In this document: in pieces, positions 24,559-31,903 of the stretch
How the letters are laid out: every line of letters starts with the position of its first letter
How positions within the stretch are numbered: the first letter of the stretch is position 1
Position numbers and translations under genes: made by a program
Notes under the pieces: generated by a model
The model's database searches: none
The model's input: the letters and a program-made list of their open reading frames with translations, nothing else
What the model was told of the DNA's origin: nothing
Assembly (NCBI RefSeq): GCF_002848135.1
Contig: NZ_PKGB01000001.1
Location: forward strand, 62,001-126,000
From: Hydrogenovibrio sp. SC-1
Lineage (GTDB): Bacteria; Pseudomonadota; Gammaproteobacteria; Thiomicrospirales; Thiomicrospiraceae
DNA: 64,000 nucleotides
Reading direction: 5' to 3'

Positions 24559-26082
24559 ATGCCTGAAACCATTTTGAGACGTGTTTTAAAAGCGCCAGTT
24601 TATGATGTGGCGGAACAAACGCCCTTAGAACCGGCTCCGCTTATATCTAAGCGTGTCCGCAACCAGGTATGGTTAAAACGTGAAGATCTACAGCCCGTTT
24701 TCTCATTTAAATTACGTGGTGCCTATAATTGTTTGTATCACCTGACGGATCAGCAAAAACAGCGTGGAGTGATCGCAGCGTCTGCCGGCAATCATGCACA
24801 AGGGGTTGCGCTCGCGGCCACTAAAATGGGGATTAAGGCAACGATTGTTATGCCTAGAACCACACCAACCATTAAGGTTGATTCCGTTCGCAATCGCGGA
24901 GGGGAAGTAGTGCTCTTTGGTGACGCCTATGATGAAGCCGCGCAACATGCTCAACAGTTATGTCAAGAAAATGGTTATACCTACATCCCGCCTTATGATG
25001 ATATGGATGTGATAGCAGGGCAAGGCACCATTGCTTTGGAAATGTTGCGGCAAGCCAAGCCTTTTGATGTGATTTTTATCCCAGTGGGCGGCGGAGGGTT
25101 GATTGCCGGTATTGCTGCCGTCATTAAACAAGTGGCTCCGGAAACTCGCATTGTTGGGGTGGAGCCGGAAGATGCGGCTTGTATGACGGCAGCTTTAAAG
25201 GCAAATTCCCGCGTAAAGTTGGATTCGGTTGGGATTTTTGCCGATGGCGTTGCGGTGGCTCAGGCAGGAGAAATTCCCTTTAGAATTGCTCAGAGTTGTG
25301 TCGATGAAATGGTAACGGTTAAGACCGATGAAATTTGTGCGGCTGTCAAAGATATTTTTCAGGAAACACGCGTGATTTCAGAGCCGGCAGGCGCCTTAGC
25401 GTTAGCGGGAATGAAAAAGTTTGTGACCGAAAAGGGCGTTGCGGATTTAAAGCTGGCCGTGATTGTTAGTGGCGCGAATATGAATTTTGATGCGTTACGG
25501 TATATTTCAGAAAGAACCGAAATTGGTGAAAAGCGGGAATCCATTTTTGCAGTGACTATTCCTGAAACCCCAGGGAGTTTTAAGCAATTCTGTGAGTTAC
25601 TGGGAGATAGGCGTGCGATTACCGAATTTAACTATCGGTATTCAGATGAGGACTCGGCAGTGGTTTTTGTCGGAGTACGAACGGAAGGGGGTGTTGCTGA
25701 AAAAGAGCAACTGGTTGAGCAGCTCAAAAAATGCCAATACGACTTGGTGGACTTAAGTGACGATGAAATGGCCAAGTTACACCTGCGTCATATGGTTGGT
25801 GGTCATGCGCATGGGGTTGCTCATGAATTACTATATCGATTCCAGTTTCCAGAACGTCCCGGAGCGTTATTGCAGTTTTTGTCGCAAATGAGTGAAGAGT
25901 GGAATATAAGTTTGTTCCATTATCGCAATCATGGTGCGGCTTATGGACGAGTCTTGGTCGGGGTGCAGGTTCCGCCACACCAGCAGCAGCAATTTGAAGA
26001 CTATTTAAACACCTTGGGATATCCATTTTTTGCCGAGCAAGACAATCCTGGCTACCAGCTTTTTTTAAGGCCTGTTGATTAA
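24559..26082 (+). CDS. ilvA: Threonine ammonia-lyase, biosynthetic IlvA
   Basis: 507 residues. It deaminates threonine to 2-oxobutanoate, the first step of isoleucine synthesis. The PLP lysine is in PVFSFKLRGAYN (about 50), SAGNHAQGVA binds the substrate, and VPVGGGGLIAGIA-type loop binds the phosphate. Two C-terminal ACT-like regulatory domains (about 325-410 and 420-507; FPERPGALLQFLSQM) mark the isoleucine-sensitive biosynthetic form. The ATG at 24559 has AAGGA six bases upstream. It is convergent with ygfA, sharing a bidirectional terminator. Confidence 0.96.
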   Translation: MPETILRRVLKAPVYDVAEQTPLEPAPLISKRVRNQVWLKREDLQPVFSFKLRGAYNCLYHLTDQQKQRGVIAASAGNHAQGVALAATKMGIKATIVMPRTTPTIKVDSVRNRGGEVVLFGDAYDEAAQHAQQLCQENGYTYIPPYDDMDVIAGQGTIALEMLRQAKPFDVIFIPVGGGGLIAGIAAVIKQVAPETRIVGVEPEDAACMTAALKANSRVKLDSVGIFADGVAVAQAGEIPFRIAQSCVDEMVTVKTDEICAAVKDIFQETRVISEPAGALALAGMKKFVTEKGVADLKLAVIVSGANMNFDALRYISERTEIGEKRESIFAVTIPETPGSFKQFCELLGDRRAITEFNYRYSDEDSAVVFVGVRTEGGVAEKEQLVEQLKKCQYDLVDLSDDEMAKLHLRHMVGGHAHGVAHELLYRFQFPERPGALLQFLSQMSEEWNISLFHYRNHGAAYGRVLVGVQVPPHQQQQFEDYLNTLGYPFFAEQDNPGYQLFLRPVD

Positions 26083-26106
26083 AAAACGACCAGGCCTGGT
26101 CGTTTT
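26083..26106. terminator. Bidirectional CCAGGCCTGG terminator between ilvA and ygfA
   Basis: A perfect 24-bp palindrome with A4/T4 ends starting immediately after the ilvA stop and 17 bp from the ygfA stop. Because the genes converge and the element is symmetric it can serve both. Confidence 0.7.
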
Positions 26107-26122
26107 GAGTGATAAGTTTTAC

Positions 26123-26707
26123 TTAAAACTCATACAAATGGTTCTCTGTAATGAGCCCGTCTAATGGAATGTCCCATGCATTTGGCTGGATCTGGTCAAT
26201 TTGCTGGCACTGATGCGCCCAACCAATGAGTTTGGGTTTATTGGACGGTGCGCCTGCCCTTCGTTTAAAGGCAAAAGTTCGATCATAATAGCCCCCGCCC
26301 ATACCGATTCGATTGCCTTGATGGTCAAAACACGTTAAAGGCATCAAGACTATATCCAGTTGATTGCCTGTTAAATGTTGATGATGTGGAACCTTGGGTT
26401 CTAAGATGCCAAATTGATTCAATTGATAGTGTGTAGCGACGGTTACTTCTGCAAAGGCCATCGATCGACCACGGTGGCTTTGAAGGACAGGTAAATACGT
26501 ACGGTGATGACGCTGCCATAATGCTCGAAAAAGAAGTTCAGTAGGCAGTTCGCCATCCTGAGCTAAAAATAGCGCGATTTTTTTAGGGCGTTGAGTCCAC
26601 CGTGAGCGCATGAGCCACCGCATCGCTTTATTAGCGTGCTGATATTGCTGCTCAGCTGTCAATGCATTTCGCTTTTGGCGACAAAGTTGGCGGGCATCTG
26701 ATGTCAT
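26123..26707 (-). CDS. ygfA: 5-formyltetrahydrofolate cyclo-ligase family protein YgfA
   Basis: 194 residues. It converts 5-formyl-THF to 5,10-methenyl-THF with ATP. Recognisable blocks are CRQKRNALTAEQQ at the N-terminus, IALFLAQDGELPTELLFRAL, and the C-terminal DIVLMPLTCFDHQGNRIGMGGGYYDRTF signature. It lies immediately downstream of 6S RNA on the same strand, the same order as ssrS-ygfA in E. coli, so the RNA and the mRNA are probably co-transcribed in part. Confidence 0.92.
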   Translation of the reverse strand: MTSDARQLCRQKRNALTAEQQYQHANKAMRWLMRSRWTQRPKKIALFLAQDGELPTELLFRALWQRHHRTYLPVLQSHRGRSMAFAEVTVATHYQLNQFGILEPKVPHHQHLTGNQLDIVLMPLTCFDHQGNRIGMGGGYYDRTFAFKRRAGAPSNKPKLIGWAHQCQQIDQIQPNAWDIPLDGLITENHLYEF

Positions 26708-26759
26708 TACAAAGGTGTAAAACTTTTAATTTTAGAGTTGGTTGTGTGAATAGATAATT

Positions 26760-26919
26760 AAAAAAGCGTGGGCTGAGCCATTATCCCTGAACCGTTAAGT
26801 TCAGGTGGCAGCCTCCACTAAAAATTTAGGTGTCTCGGACAAAAGCGAGACGCTCACCATTTAAAGTTTCTGGCCCCGAGGTCAAAGTTATCGGCAGGGG
26901 ATTTGAACTCAACCCACGA
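26760..26919 (-). ncRNA. ssrS: 6S RNA (SsrS)
   Basis: About 160 nt. The ends form a 10-bp closing stem: GTGGGTTGAG at the 5' side (plus-strand 26908-26917) pairs with CTCAGCCCAC at the 3' side (26769-26778), one G:U pair. Inside, blocks such as CCCCTGCCGAT, GTCCGAGA and the CACCTGAAC / GGTTCAGGG hairpin match gammaproteobacterial 6S RNA. The 3' end runs into T6 at 26760-26765. 6S RNA mimics an open promoter and binds sigma70 RNA polymerase. Position upstream of ygfA supports the call. Exact ends are estimates. Confidence 0.88.
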
Positions 26920-26925
26920 GTCCAT

Positions 26926-26953
26926 TTTATAACAATTAAATATTTTGTGTCAT
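26926..26953 (-). promoter_or_regulatory. Promoter of 6S RNA
   Basis: On the minus strand ATGACA (26948-26953) and TATAAA (26926-26931) are spaced by 16 bp, placing the transcript start near 26919, just before the closing stem of 6S RNA. Confidence 0.6.
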
Positions 26954-27124
26954 TCTTTCATTAACCCGGAGGGGGCATATATTGGCGTAGAATGGGAAAA
27001 GTGAATTGATTTATCAGGAAATTATCCTAATAAATATTCTATTTATTACGTGCGGCCGACTGACACTATATGGCTTGTGCGTAAAAGGCGGGTAACATTA
27101 GAGCAAATTATATGAAATATCACG

Positions 27125-27811
27125 CTAAGATTCGTTGGTGTTTTTAGCACTATTAGAGCCTGTTTGTGTGTCTTTTTCAGAAGGTCTAAATAGTTTTTCA
27201 GTATTAATCAACTCTTCGAGGAAGTATCCCGTCAGTTTTGCCCGTCCAGATAATTGTGCCTTTTTATAAATAATAGTGGCATGTTGGCGCACAGTTCCTT
27301 CGCCTCGATGACAGTTTTCTGCAATTTCTTTTAAGCTGTGCCCAAGAATGAGCAGGGATGCAACTTTTTGCTCAGCTGCTGTGAGTTTCCATTCTTTAAA
27401 GGTGGTTTGCATTTGCGTGGCAAGACAGGGTGCAAAGGTTGTGTCATTTATTTCAGTTGGTTGAACCGTGCTTATATTATTATCGGTTGTATCGGTTGTA
27501 TCGGTTGTATCGGTTGCATCAGTTGTATCAGTTGTATCAGTTTTCGTTTCTGCATTGTCAGAATCCATTTCATTGGTGATGTATTCTTGGGGTTGAAATG
27601 GAGCTGGACCGGTTAAGATCAGCACAATAATAGATATATAGAGTATGAATACTGCAACTTTAACCCCGAGATGGAGGGGGTCTAGGTTGGAATAACCCTC
27701 TAAATAGAGGTCAAAAACGTGCAAAAACATCGCTAGAAATAGAATACTTAATAGTGTCAAACGATTTTTTTTATTTAAATTTTGAAAAAACTGCACAGAA
27801 GTCAAATTCAT
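27125..27811 (-). CDS. Membrane-anchored LuxR-type HTH regulator
   Basis: 228 residues. Two hydrophobic helices (about 18-36 and 47-67) form a membrane hairpin. A linker follows with an Asp/Thr repeat (about 91-110: units of TTD/ATD). The C-terminal LuxR-type helix-turn-helix (about 141-200) reads LTAAEQKVASLLILGHSLKEI then RGEGTVRQHATIIYKKA. There is no receiver or autoinducer domain, so sensing would be through the membrane part. The RBS GAGGAT precedes the ATG. It is divergent from the cyc2-like gene, which suggests local control. I know no named family with this layout. Confidence 0.78.
   Translation of the reverse strand: MNLTSVQFFQNLNKKNRLTLLSILFLAMFLHVFDLYLEGYSNLDPLHLGVKVAVFILYISIIVLILTGPAPFQPQEYITNEMDSDNAETKTDTTDTTDATDTTDTTDTTDNNISTVQPTEINDTTFAPCLATQMQTTFKEWKLTAAEQKVASLLILGHSLKEIAENCHRGEGTVRQHATIIYKKAQLSGRAKLTGYFLEELINTEKLFRPSEKDTQTGSNSAKNTNES
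27481..27543. repeat. 9-bp in-frame tandem repeat in the LuxR-type linker
   Basis: Seven adjacent 9-bp units of the form ATCGGTTGT or ATCAGTTGT (plus strand), the last unit imperfect. Each unit is three codons (Thr/Asp), so unit gain or loss would change linker length without shifting the frame. Confidence 0.9.
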
Positions 27812-28120
27812 TCTATCCTCACAATTTTGGTACCAAAAGCGCTTTTATGTTCCAAGAAAAGTCACTGTCTGCCTGAATAGGGCTTATTGTAGCGCATTTT
27901 TTACATTTGTTAGGGGTTTTAATGATGGGGTCATTAAAAATTCATATTGTTGTCATAATGTTTATAACATAAGTTAGTGTGTGGTTTTTTTGATACATTT
28001 TTAGTTTCGAACATTTGTTATATATACACTTTGGTCGGTTTTTTTTAAGGTTGCGTCCAGGTATCGAAAACGATGCTTTTTGAAATTTAGTTCCTATCTA
28101 TTAACGAGGATACAAATAAT
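27812..28120. promoter_or_regulatory. Divergent regulatory region between the luxR-type and cyc2-like genes
   Basis: 309 bases, AT-rich, no gene. It holds a perfect 9-bp-arm palindrome TTTTAATGA / TCATTAAAA (27917-27939, 5-base spacer) and a smaller one, ATGTT / AACAT (27958-27970). A TATATATACACT stretch at 28019-28030 is a likely -10 zone for the cyc2-like gene, though no good -35 could be paired with it. The gene's RBS GAGGAT lies about ten bases before its ATG. The palindromes are candidate operators. Confidence 0.45.
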
Positions 28121-29365
28121 ATGAAAATGAAGAAGACTCAAGGTATTGCTTCTAAAGCGTTACTTTCTGTTGCAGGTTTTGCTGCTTTCGGATTAACTTT
28201 AACTCCGCCATCAGCTGAAGCTGTCCCAGCATTCGCACGTCAAATGGGCATGCAATGTTCAATGTGTCACTCAGTAGCTTTCCCAGCGATCAACTCTTTC
28301 GGTCGTGCTTTTAAAGCGTCTGGTTACACTATGACTGGTGCACAGCAACAAATCAAAGGTACTGATTTCGCTCTACCTTCAACTCTTAACATGTCAATGA
28401 TCTCTAAATTGCGTTATGTTGAGTCTGCTGGTAATGGTGAAGTTGTATGGCCTGATGAGCAAGCTTTCCTATTCGGTGGTAAAGTTTCTGACGGTATTGG
28501 TGCATTGGTTGAAGGTGCTCTAGCTGGTGGTGTTGTAACTATCGAAGATGGTTCTGGTAACGCAACTCTAGGTAACTCTACTGCGCATGATCTTGAAGGA
28601 ACTGCAAACTGGTCTTTAGGTTATAAGATCATGTTTGAAGCGGCGAAAATGGGTAACACTCGTGTTTCGATCGTTCCTTTCTCAACTGACGCTTTAGGGC
28701 CAGGGTATTCTTTCGAACTACTAAACACTGGTGCTCAACGTTCACAACGTATGATCGAAGATCGTAAAGCATTAAGTGCTTCTAACGTACTTGGTGTTGG
28801 TACAGGTGCTGCAACTGGTTTAGCGGTTGTTATCTCTGATCCTTCATACTTCGTTAACATCGCTCAGTATACTCCAGGCTGGTGGACTCATAGTACTGCT
28901 GCTAAGATCACTAACCTAGCAACTTATGTACGTGCTGCTGCTATGCAACAAGTTGCTGGTATGGATGGCGCAATTGGTGTTCAAATGATTTCTGGTGAAG
29001 TAACTGGTAATGACGGTTCAACTGCTGCTAAGCTTGACGGTTATGTAATTGACTCACAGCTTGAAGGTAAAGTTGCTGGTCGTAACTTCGCTGCTTACCT
29101 AAGCTATGGTGATGTTAAGAACCCTAATGACGGTGCTTCTGCAACTACAGGTACTTCAGCTAAGTCTACTAACCTTGCTGTGTTAATGGGTATTACTGAT
29201 ACTGTTAACGGTTATGTTGCCACTCGTTCTTCTAAAGAAAAAGGTGACTCAAACACTGTTGGTGTTGCATGGTCTATGCGTCAGAACATGAAGTTAGAAT
29301 TGTTCCACGCTATGCCTAAAGGTGGTGATGCTACCACTACTCTACAAATGTTCACTGCTTGGTAA
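28121..29365 (+). CDS. Cyc2-like outer-membrane fused cytochrome c-porin
   Basis: 414 residues. A signal peptide is cleaved near AEA-V (residue 34). Directly after it comes one heme site CSMCH (46-50) in the context FARQMGMQCSMCHSVAFPAI followed by NSFGRAFKASGYTM, the N-terminal pattern I know from Cyc2. The remaining 340 residues look like an outer-membrane barrel: alternating strands, Gly/Asn/Thr turns, terminal tryptophan. Cyc2 proteins take electrons from extracellular Fe(II). The codon set is narrow (GCT, GGT, GTT, AAC, TTC), suggesting high expression. Alternative: another porin-cytochrome with a different donor. Substrate is not provable here. Confidence 0.68.
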   Translation: MKMKKTQGIASKALLSVAGFAAFGLTLTPPSAEAVPAFARQMGMQCSMCHSVAFPAINSFGRAFKASGYTMTGAQQQIKGTDFALPSTLNMSMISKLRYVESAGNGEVVWPDEQAFLFGGKVSDGIGALVEGALAGGVVTIEDGSGNATLGNSTAHDLEGTANWSLGYKIMFEAAKMGNTRVSIVPFSTDALGPGYSFELLNTGAQRSQRMIEDRKALSASNVLGVGTGAATGLAVVISDPSYFVNIAQYTPGWWTHSTAAKITNLATYVRAAAMQQVAGMDGAIGVQMISGEVTGNDGSTAAKLDGYVIDSQLEGKVAGRNFAAYLSYGDVKNPNDGASATTGTSAKSTNLAVLMGITDTVNGYVATRSSKEKGDSNTVGVAWSMRQNMKLELFHAMPKGGDATTTLQMFTAW

Positions 29366-29387
29366 GTTTGATTACCTTCAGTTAACT

Positions 29388-29445
29388 TTCCTAACCCTTG
29401 GGTTAGGAAGCTCTGTAGAAAGAACCACCTTCGGGTGGTTTTTTT
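29388..29445 (+). terminator. Tandem hairpins ending the cyc2-like transcript
   Basis: Two hairpins follow the stop. The first is a 10-bp perfect repeat TTCCTAACCC / GGGTTAGGAA (29388-29409) without a T-run. The second is AACCACC-TTCG-GGTGGTT followed by T5 (29423-29445), a classic intrinsic terminator with a stable UUCG loop. The first may protect the mRNA 3' end. Confidence 0.82.
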
Positions 29446-29534
29446 ATGTCTGGAATAAAGTTTTATATTGTAACGAGCGGCTGTTTTATTCTGGGGATGC
29501 TGCTATTGATGTGTGGATTCTACTTTATGGAGGA

Positions 29535-29810
29535 CTAAGAAGGGGTATCTTGTGTGTCTGTCGTCGCTTGTTGTTGGATGGATTCGAGTTGTTGATCCAG
29601 TCTTAAACAATATTGGGTGGTATCTTGTTTCATTTGCAAATAGTCATAACACAAATTTAAAGCAACCATTAGCACTTTGCTTTCCCCTTGTAAGTTGCTG
29701 ACTTGGTCTAACTTATCTTCTAACAAAGTGGCTGCTTCAATTAGCAGTTCACGGTCTTCTGGCGCACACGGAACTTCAAAAGTGTGGTTCATCAGTGAAA
29801 GCGTTAACAT
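29535..29810 (-). CDS. zapA: Cell division protein ZapA
   Basis: 91 residues. ZapA cross-links FtsZ filaments at the division ring. The N-terminal beta part (LSLMNHTFEVPCAPEDRELLIEAATLLEDKLDQV) and the helix LMVALNLCYDYLQMKQDT followed by a coiled coil match the family. It is convergent with the cyc2-like gene and divergent from ygfB. In E. coli zapA, ssrS and ygfA are contiguous; here two genes lie between zapA and ssrS. Confidence 0.85.
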   Translation of the reverse strand: MLTLSLMNHTFEVPCAPEDRELLIEAATLLEDKLDQVSNLQGESKVLMVALNLCYDYLQMKQDTTQYCLRLDQQLESIQQQATTDTQDTPS

Positions 29811-29913
29811 GGTATTTCCTTTTGAGTCATGTTCTTCGATAATCTATTTTATTTATGGTACGCACTTTAAAAGAATTTGTCATTAAAAAAACTGGATTGG
29901 TTAGGTCCTGTCT

Positions 29914-29941
29914 TTGGTTGTCGTTGAAGCTATGGTATGAT
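29914..29941 (+). promoter_or_regulatory. Promoter of the ygfB-pepP-ubiH operon
   Basis: TTGGTT (29914-29919) and TATGAT (29936-29941) with a 16-bp spacer, 34 bp before the ygfB start codon. AAGGGAA serves as RBS. Confidence 0.5.
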
Positions 29942-29975
29942 TCAAACCAATATTTTGGTGTTTTAAGGGAAACAG

Positions 29976-30560
29976 ATGCAAAGCAAAACGAACTCGTTTG
30001 ATGAGATAAGTGCCGTTATTGAGCCTTATTCTGAATTGGAGTCCCCGGCCTTTTTACAAGGGATGTTAATGGGTACTCTGTGTGGCGAAGGTGAAATAAA
30101 GGAAGCCGTCTGGTTAAAGCGGCTACTCGAAGAGGCAAAAGTGACTTCGGTTAAAGAAAGTTTTCTGGTGTCGATGCATCAATTGTATTTGGATGCGGAA
30201 GGTGCACTCAATGGTTCTGGATTTGAACTAAATTTATGCCTGCCTGCTGACACAGAGCATCTGTCGTTTCGTGCGCAAATGCTCGGGCAATTTTGTGAGG
30301 GATTTTTATATGGACTCGGTTTAGCTGGTAAACCTGAATCTAAATTAACTGGCGAGGTCGCAGAGTTGTGTCAGGACTTTGGTAGTATTGCCCGTATTGA
30401 TATTGCCGATTTATCAGATACCTCTGAACAGGATGAGTCTGACTATATGGAATTGGTTGAGTTTGTCAAGATTGGCGTGATGACAATAAATGAAACCTTA
30501 AATCCGATAGAAGGCTCCCCGATTATGACCATGGAACCGCCAACGGAGTCACGACATTAA
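29976..30560 (+). CDS. ygfB: YgfB / UPF0149 family protein
   Basis: 194 residues, no signal or membrane segment. The family blocks are SPAFLQGMLMGTLCGEGEI near the start, LSFRAQMLGQFCEGFLYGLGLAG in the middle, and SDYMELVEFVKIGVMTI near the end. UPF0149 proteins are small helical cytoplasmic proteins, and in Pseudomonas YgfB affects gene regulation; the role here is unknown. Its position before pepP and ubiH is the conserved gammaproteobacterial order. The stop and the next ATG share one base. Confidence 0.88.
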   Translation: MQSKTNSFDEISAVIEPYSELESPAFLQGMLMGTLCGEGEIKEAVWLKRLLEEAKVTSVKESFLVSMHQLYLDAEGALNGSGFELNLCLPADTEHLSFRAQMLGQFCEGFLYGLGLAGKPESKLTGEVAELCQDFGSIARIDIADLSDTSEQDESDYMELVEFVKIGVMTINETLNPIEGSPIMTMEPPTESRH

Positions 30561-31879
30561 TGAAAGCCAATGCCATCTATATTGCAAGGCGCCAAGCGTT
30601 AGTCGAACAGCTTCCTGAAAATAGTGTGGTTTGGGTCGCATCTGGAGAAGAGAGAATCCGTAACCGAGATGTGGAATATGATTTTCGGCCGGCGTCTGAC
30701 TTTTTTTACTTAACGGGCTTTACAGAACCGGATGCCGTCTTGATGCTAAAAAAGCAGGCAGGCAACGTTTCAACAGGCTTGTTTTTAAGACCCAAGGACA
30801 GTGAAAAAGAGGTTTGGCAAGGTCGGCGTTTAGGGGTTGAGTTTGCGCCACGTCAGCTGAATATTGACCAGGCCTGGGACATTTCAGAGTTGATTGACGA
30901 AGGTTGTGCTCTCTTAACCGGGATAGAAAACGTCTATGTGAGTTTTTCGGAATTGTCCGAGTGGACGGAAACCCTTGCGGATTGGGTTGCGCAACATAAA
31001 GCAAACAGTCGAAAAGGTGATGAGGCAATAAAGACGATTGCGGATCTAGATTCGGTGTTACATGAAATGCGACTTATTAAATCTAAAGCGGAGATTGAGA
31101 TTATGCGTCAAGCGGCACGCGTTTCCGTTCAAGGGCATTTGTCTGCAATGAAATCGGTTGCATCGGAAAAATTTGAATATCAAGTCCAAGCCGATATTGA
31201 GAATACCTTCAAGCAACATGGTTCCCCTCGAGTGGCATTTAATTCGATTGTCGCCAGTGGTGAAAATGCATGTGTCCTTCATTACACTGAAAATAACGCG
31301 AAAATCCAAAATGGCAATTTGGTTTTGGTTGATGCTGGCGCTGAATTTGGTGGCTATGCAGGCGATATTACCAGTACTTTCCCGGCCAATGGGCATTTCA
31401 CCAAGCCTCAGGCAGCGGTTTATGAATGGGTGTTGGCGGCGCAACAGGCTGTGATTGACCGGGTACGTCCCGGTGTGTTGTTTGAAGAGTTGCAGCAAGT
31501 CGCCATTGAGAAGATTACCACGGGCTTGGTAGAGCTGGGCATATTGTCAGGAAAAGTGTCGGTGTTAATCGAAGATGAAGCTTACAAGCCGTTTTATATG
31601 CATGGTGTAAGTCATTGGTTGGGGATGGATGTGCATGATGTGGGGGCGTATAAAGTGGCCGGACAATCACGTCCCTTACAAGCGGGTATGGTGTTAACGG
31701 TTGAGCCGGGCTTGTATTTGCCAAAATCCTCAACTGACGTTCCCGAATCCTATCGAGGCATGGGGATTCGAATCGAAGATGATGTGTTGGTTACGGAAAC
31801 AGGCTGTGACGTGTTAACTGTTGGGATGCCGAGACGCGTTACTGAAATTGAACGCTGGATGGCTGCAAATCGTGGTTAG
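30560..31879 (+). CDS. pepP: Xaa-Pro aminopeptidase PepP
   Basis: 439 residues. It removes N-terminal residues preceding proline. The N-terminal creatinase-like domain has VEYDFRPASDFFYLTGF. The pita-bread catalytic domain shows the five metal ligands: LVDAGAEFGGYAGDITSTFP (two Asp), HGVSHWLGMDVHDVG (His), VLTVEPGLYL (Glu) and GIRIEDDVLV (Glu). It starts on the last base of the ygfB stop and is followed by ubiH 24 bp later. Confidence 0.95.
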   Translation: MKANAIYIARRQALVEQLPENSVVWVASGEERIRNRDVEYDFRPASDFFYLTGFTEPDAVLMLKKQAGNVSTGLFLRPKDSEKEVWQGRRLGVEFAPRQLNIDQAWDISELIDEGCALLTGIENVYVSFSELSEWTETLADWVAQHKANSRKGDEAIKTIADLDSVLHEMRLIKSKAEIEIMRQAARVSVQGHLSAMKSVASEKFEYQVQADIENTFKQHGSPRVAFNSIVASGENACVLHYTENNAKIQNGNLVLVDAGAEFGGYAGDITSTFPANGHFTKPQAAVYEWVLAAQQAVIDRVRPGVLFEELQQVAIEKITTGLVELGILSGKVSVLIEDEAYKPFYMHGVSHWLGMDVHDVGAYKVAGQSRPLQAGMVLTVEPGLYLPKSSTDVPESYRGMGIRIEDDVLVTETGCDVLTVGMPRRVTEIERWMAANRG

Positions 31880-31903
31880 TTGACTTTTGTTTAAGGGGGC
31901 CGT

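Noticed and set aside
26895-26920. tRNA T-arm-like sequence on the minus strand (GAGTTCAAATCCCC)
   Set aside because: It is part of the 5' half of 6S RNA; no acceptor stem or anticodon arm can be drawn around it.
27481-27543. Possible CRISPR-like or VNTR locus
   Set aside because: The 9-bp units are contiguous with no spacers and lie in frame within a coding sequence; it is a coding tandem repeat, not a CRISPR.
27338-27616. Plus-strand frame of 92 codons with an Ile-Gly-Cys repeat
   Set aside because: It is the antisense shadow of the Thr/Asp repeat in the LuxR-type gene; no RBS or family signal.
29322-29606. Plus-strand frame of 94 codons across the cyc2-like terminator
   Set aside because: It runs through two strong hairpins and is antisense to zapA; not a gene.
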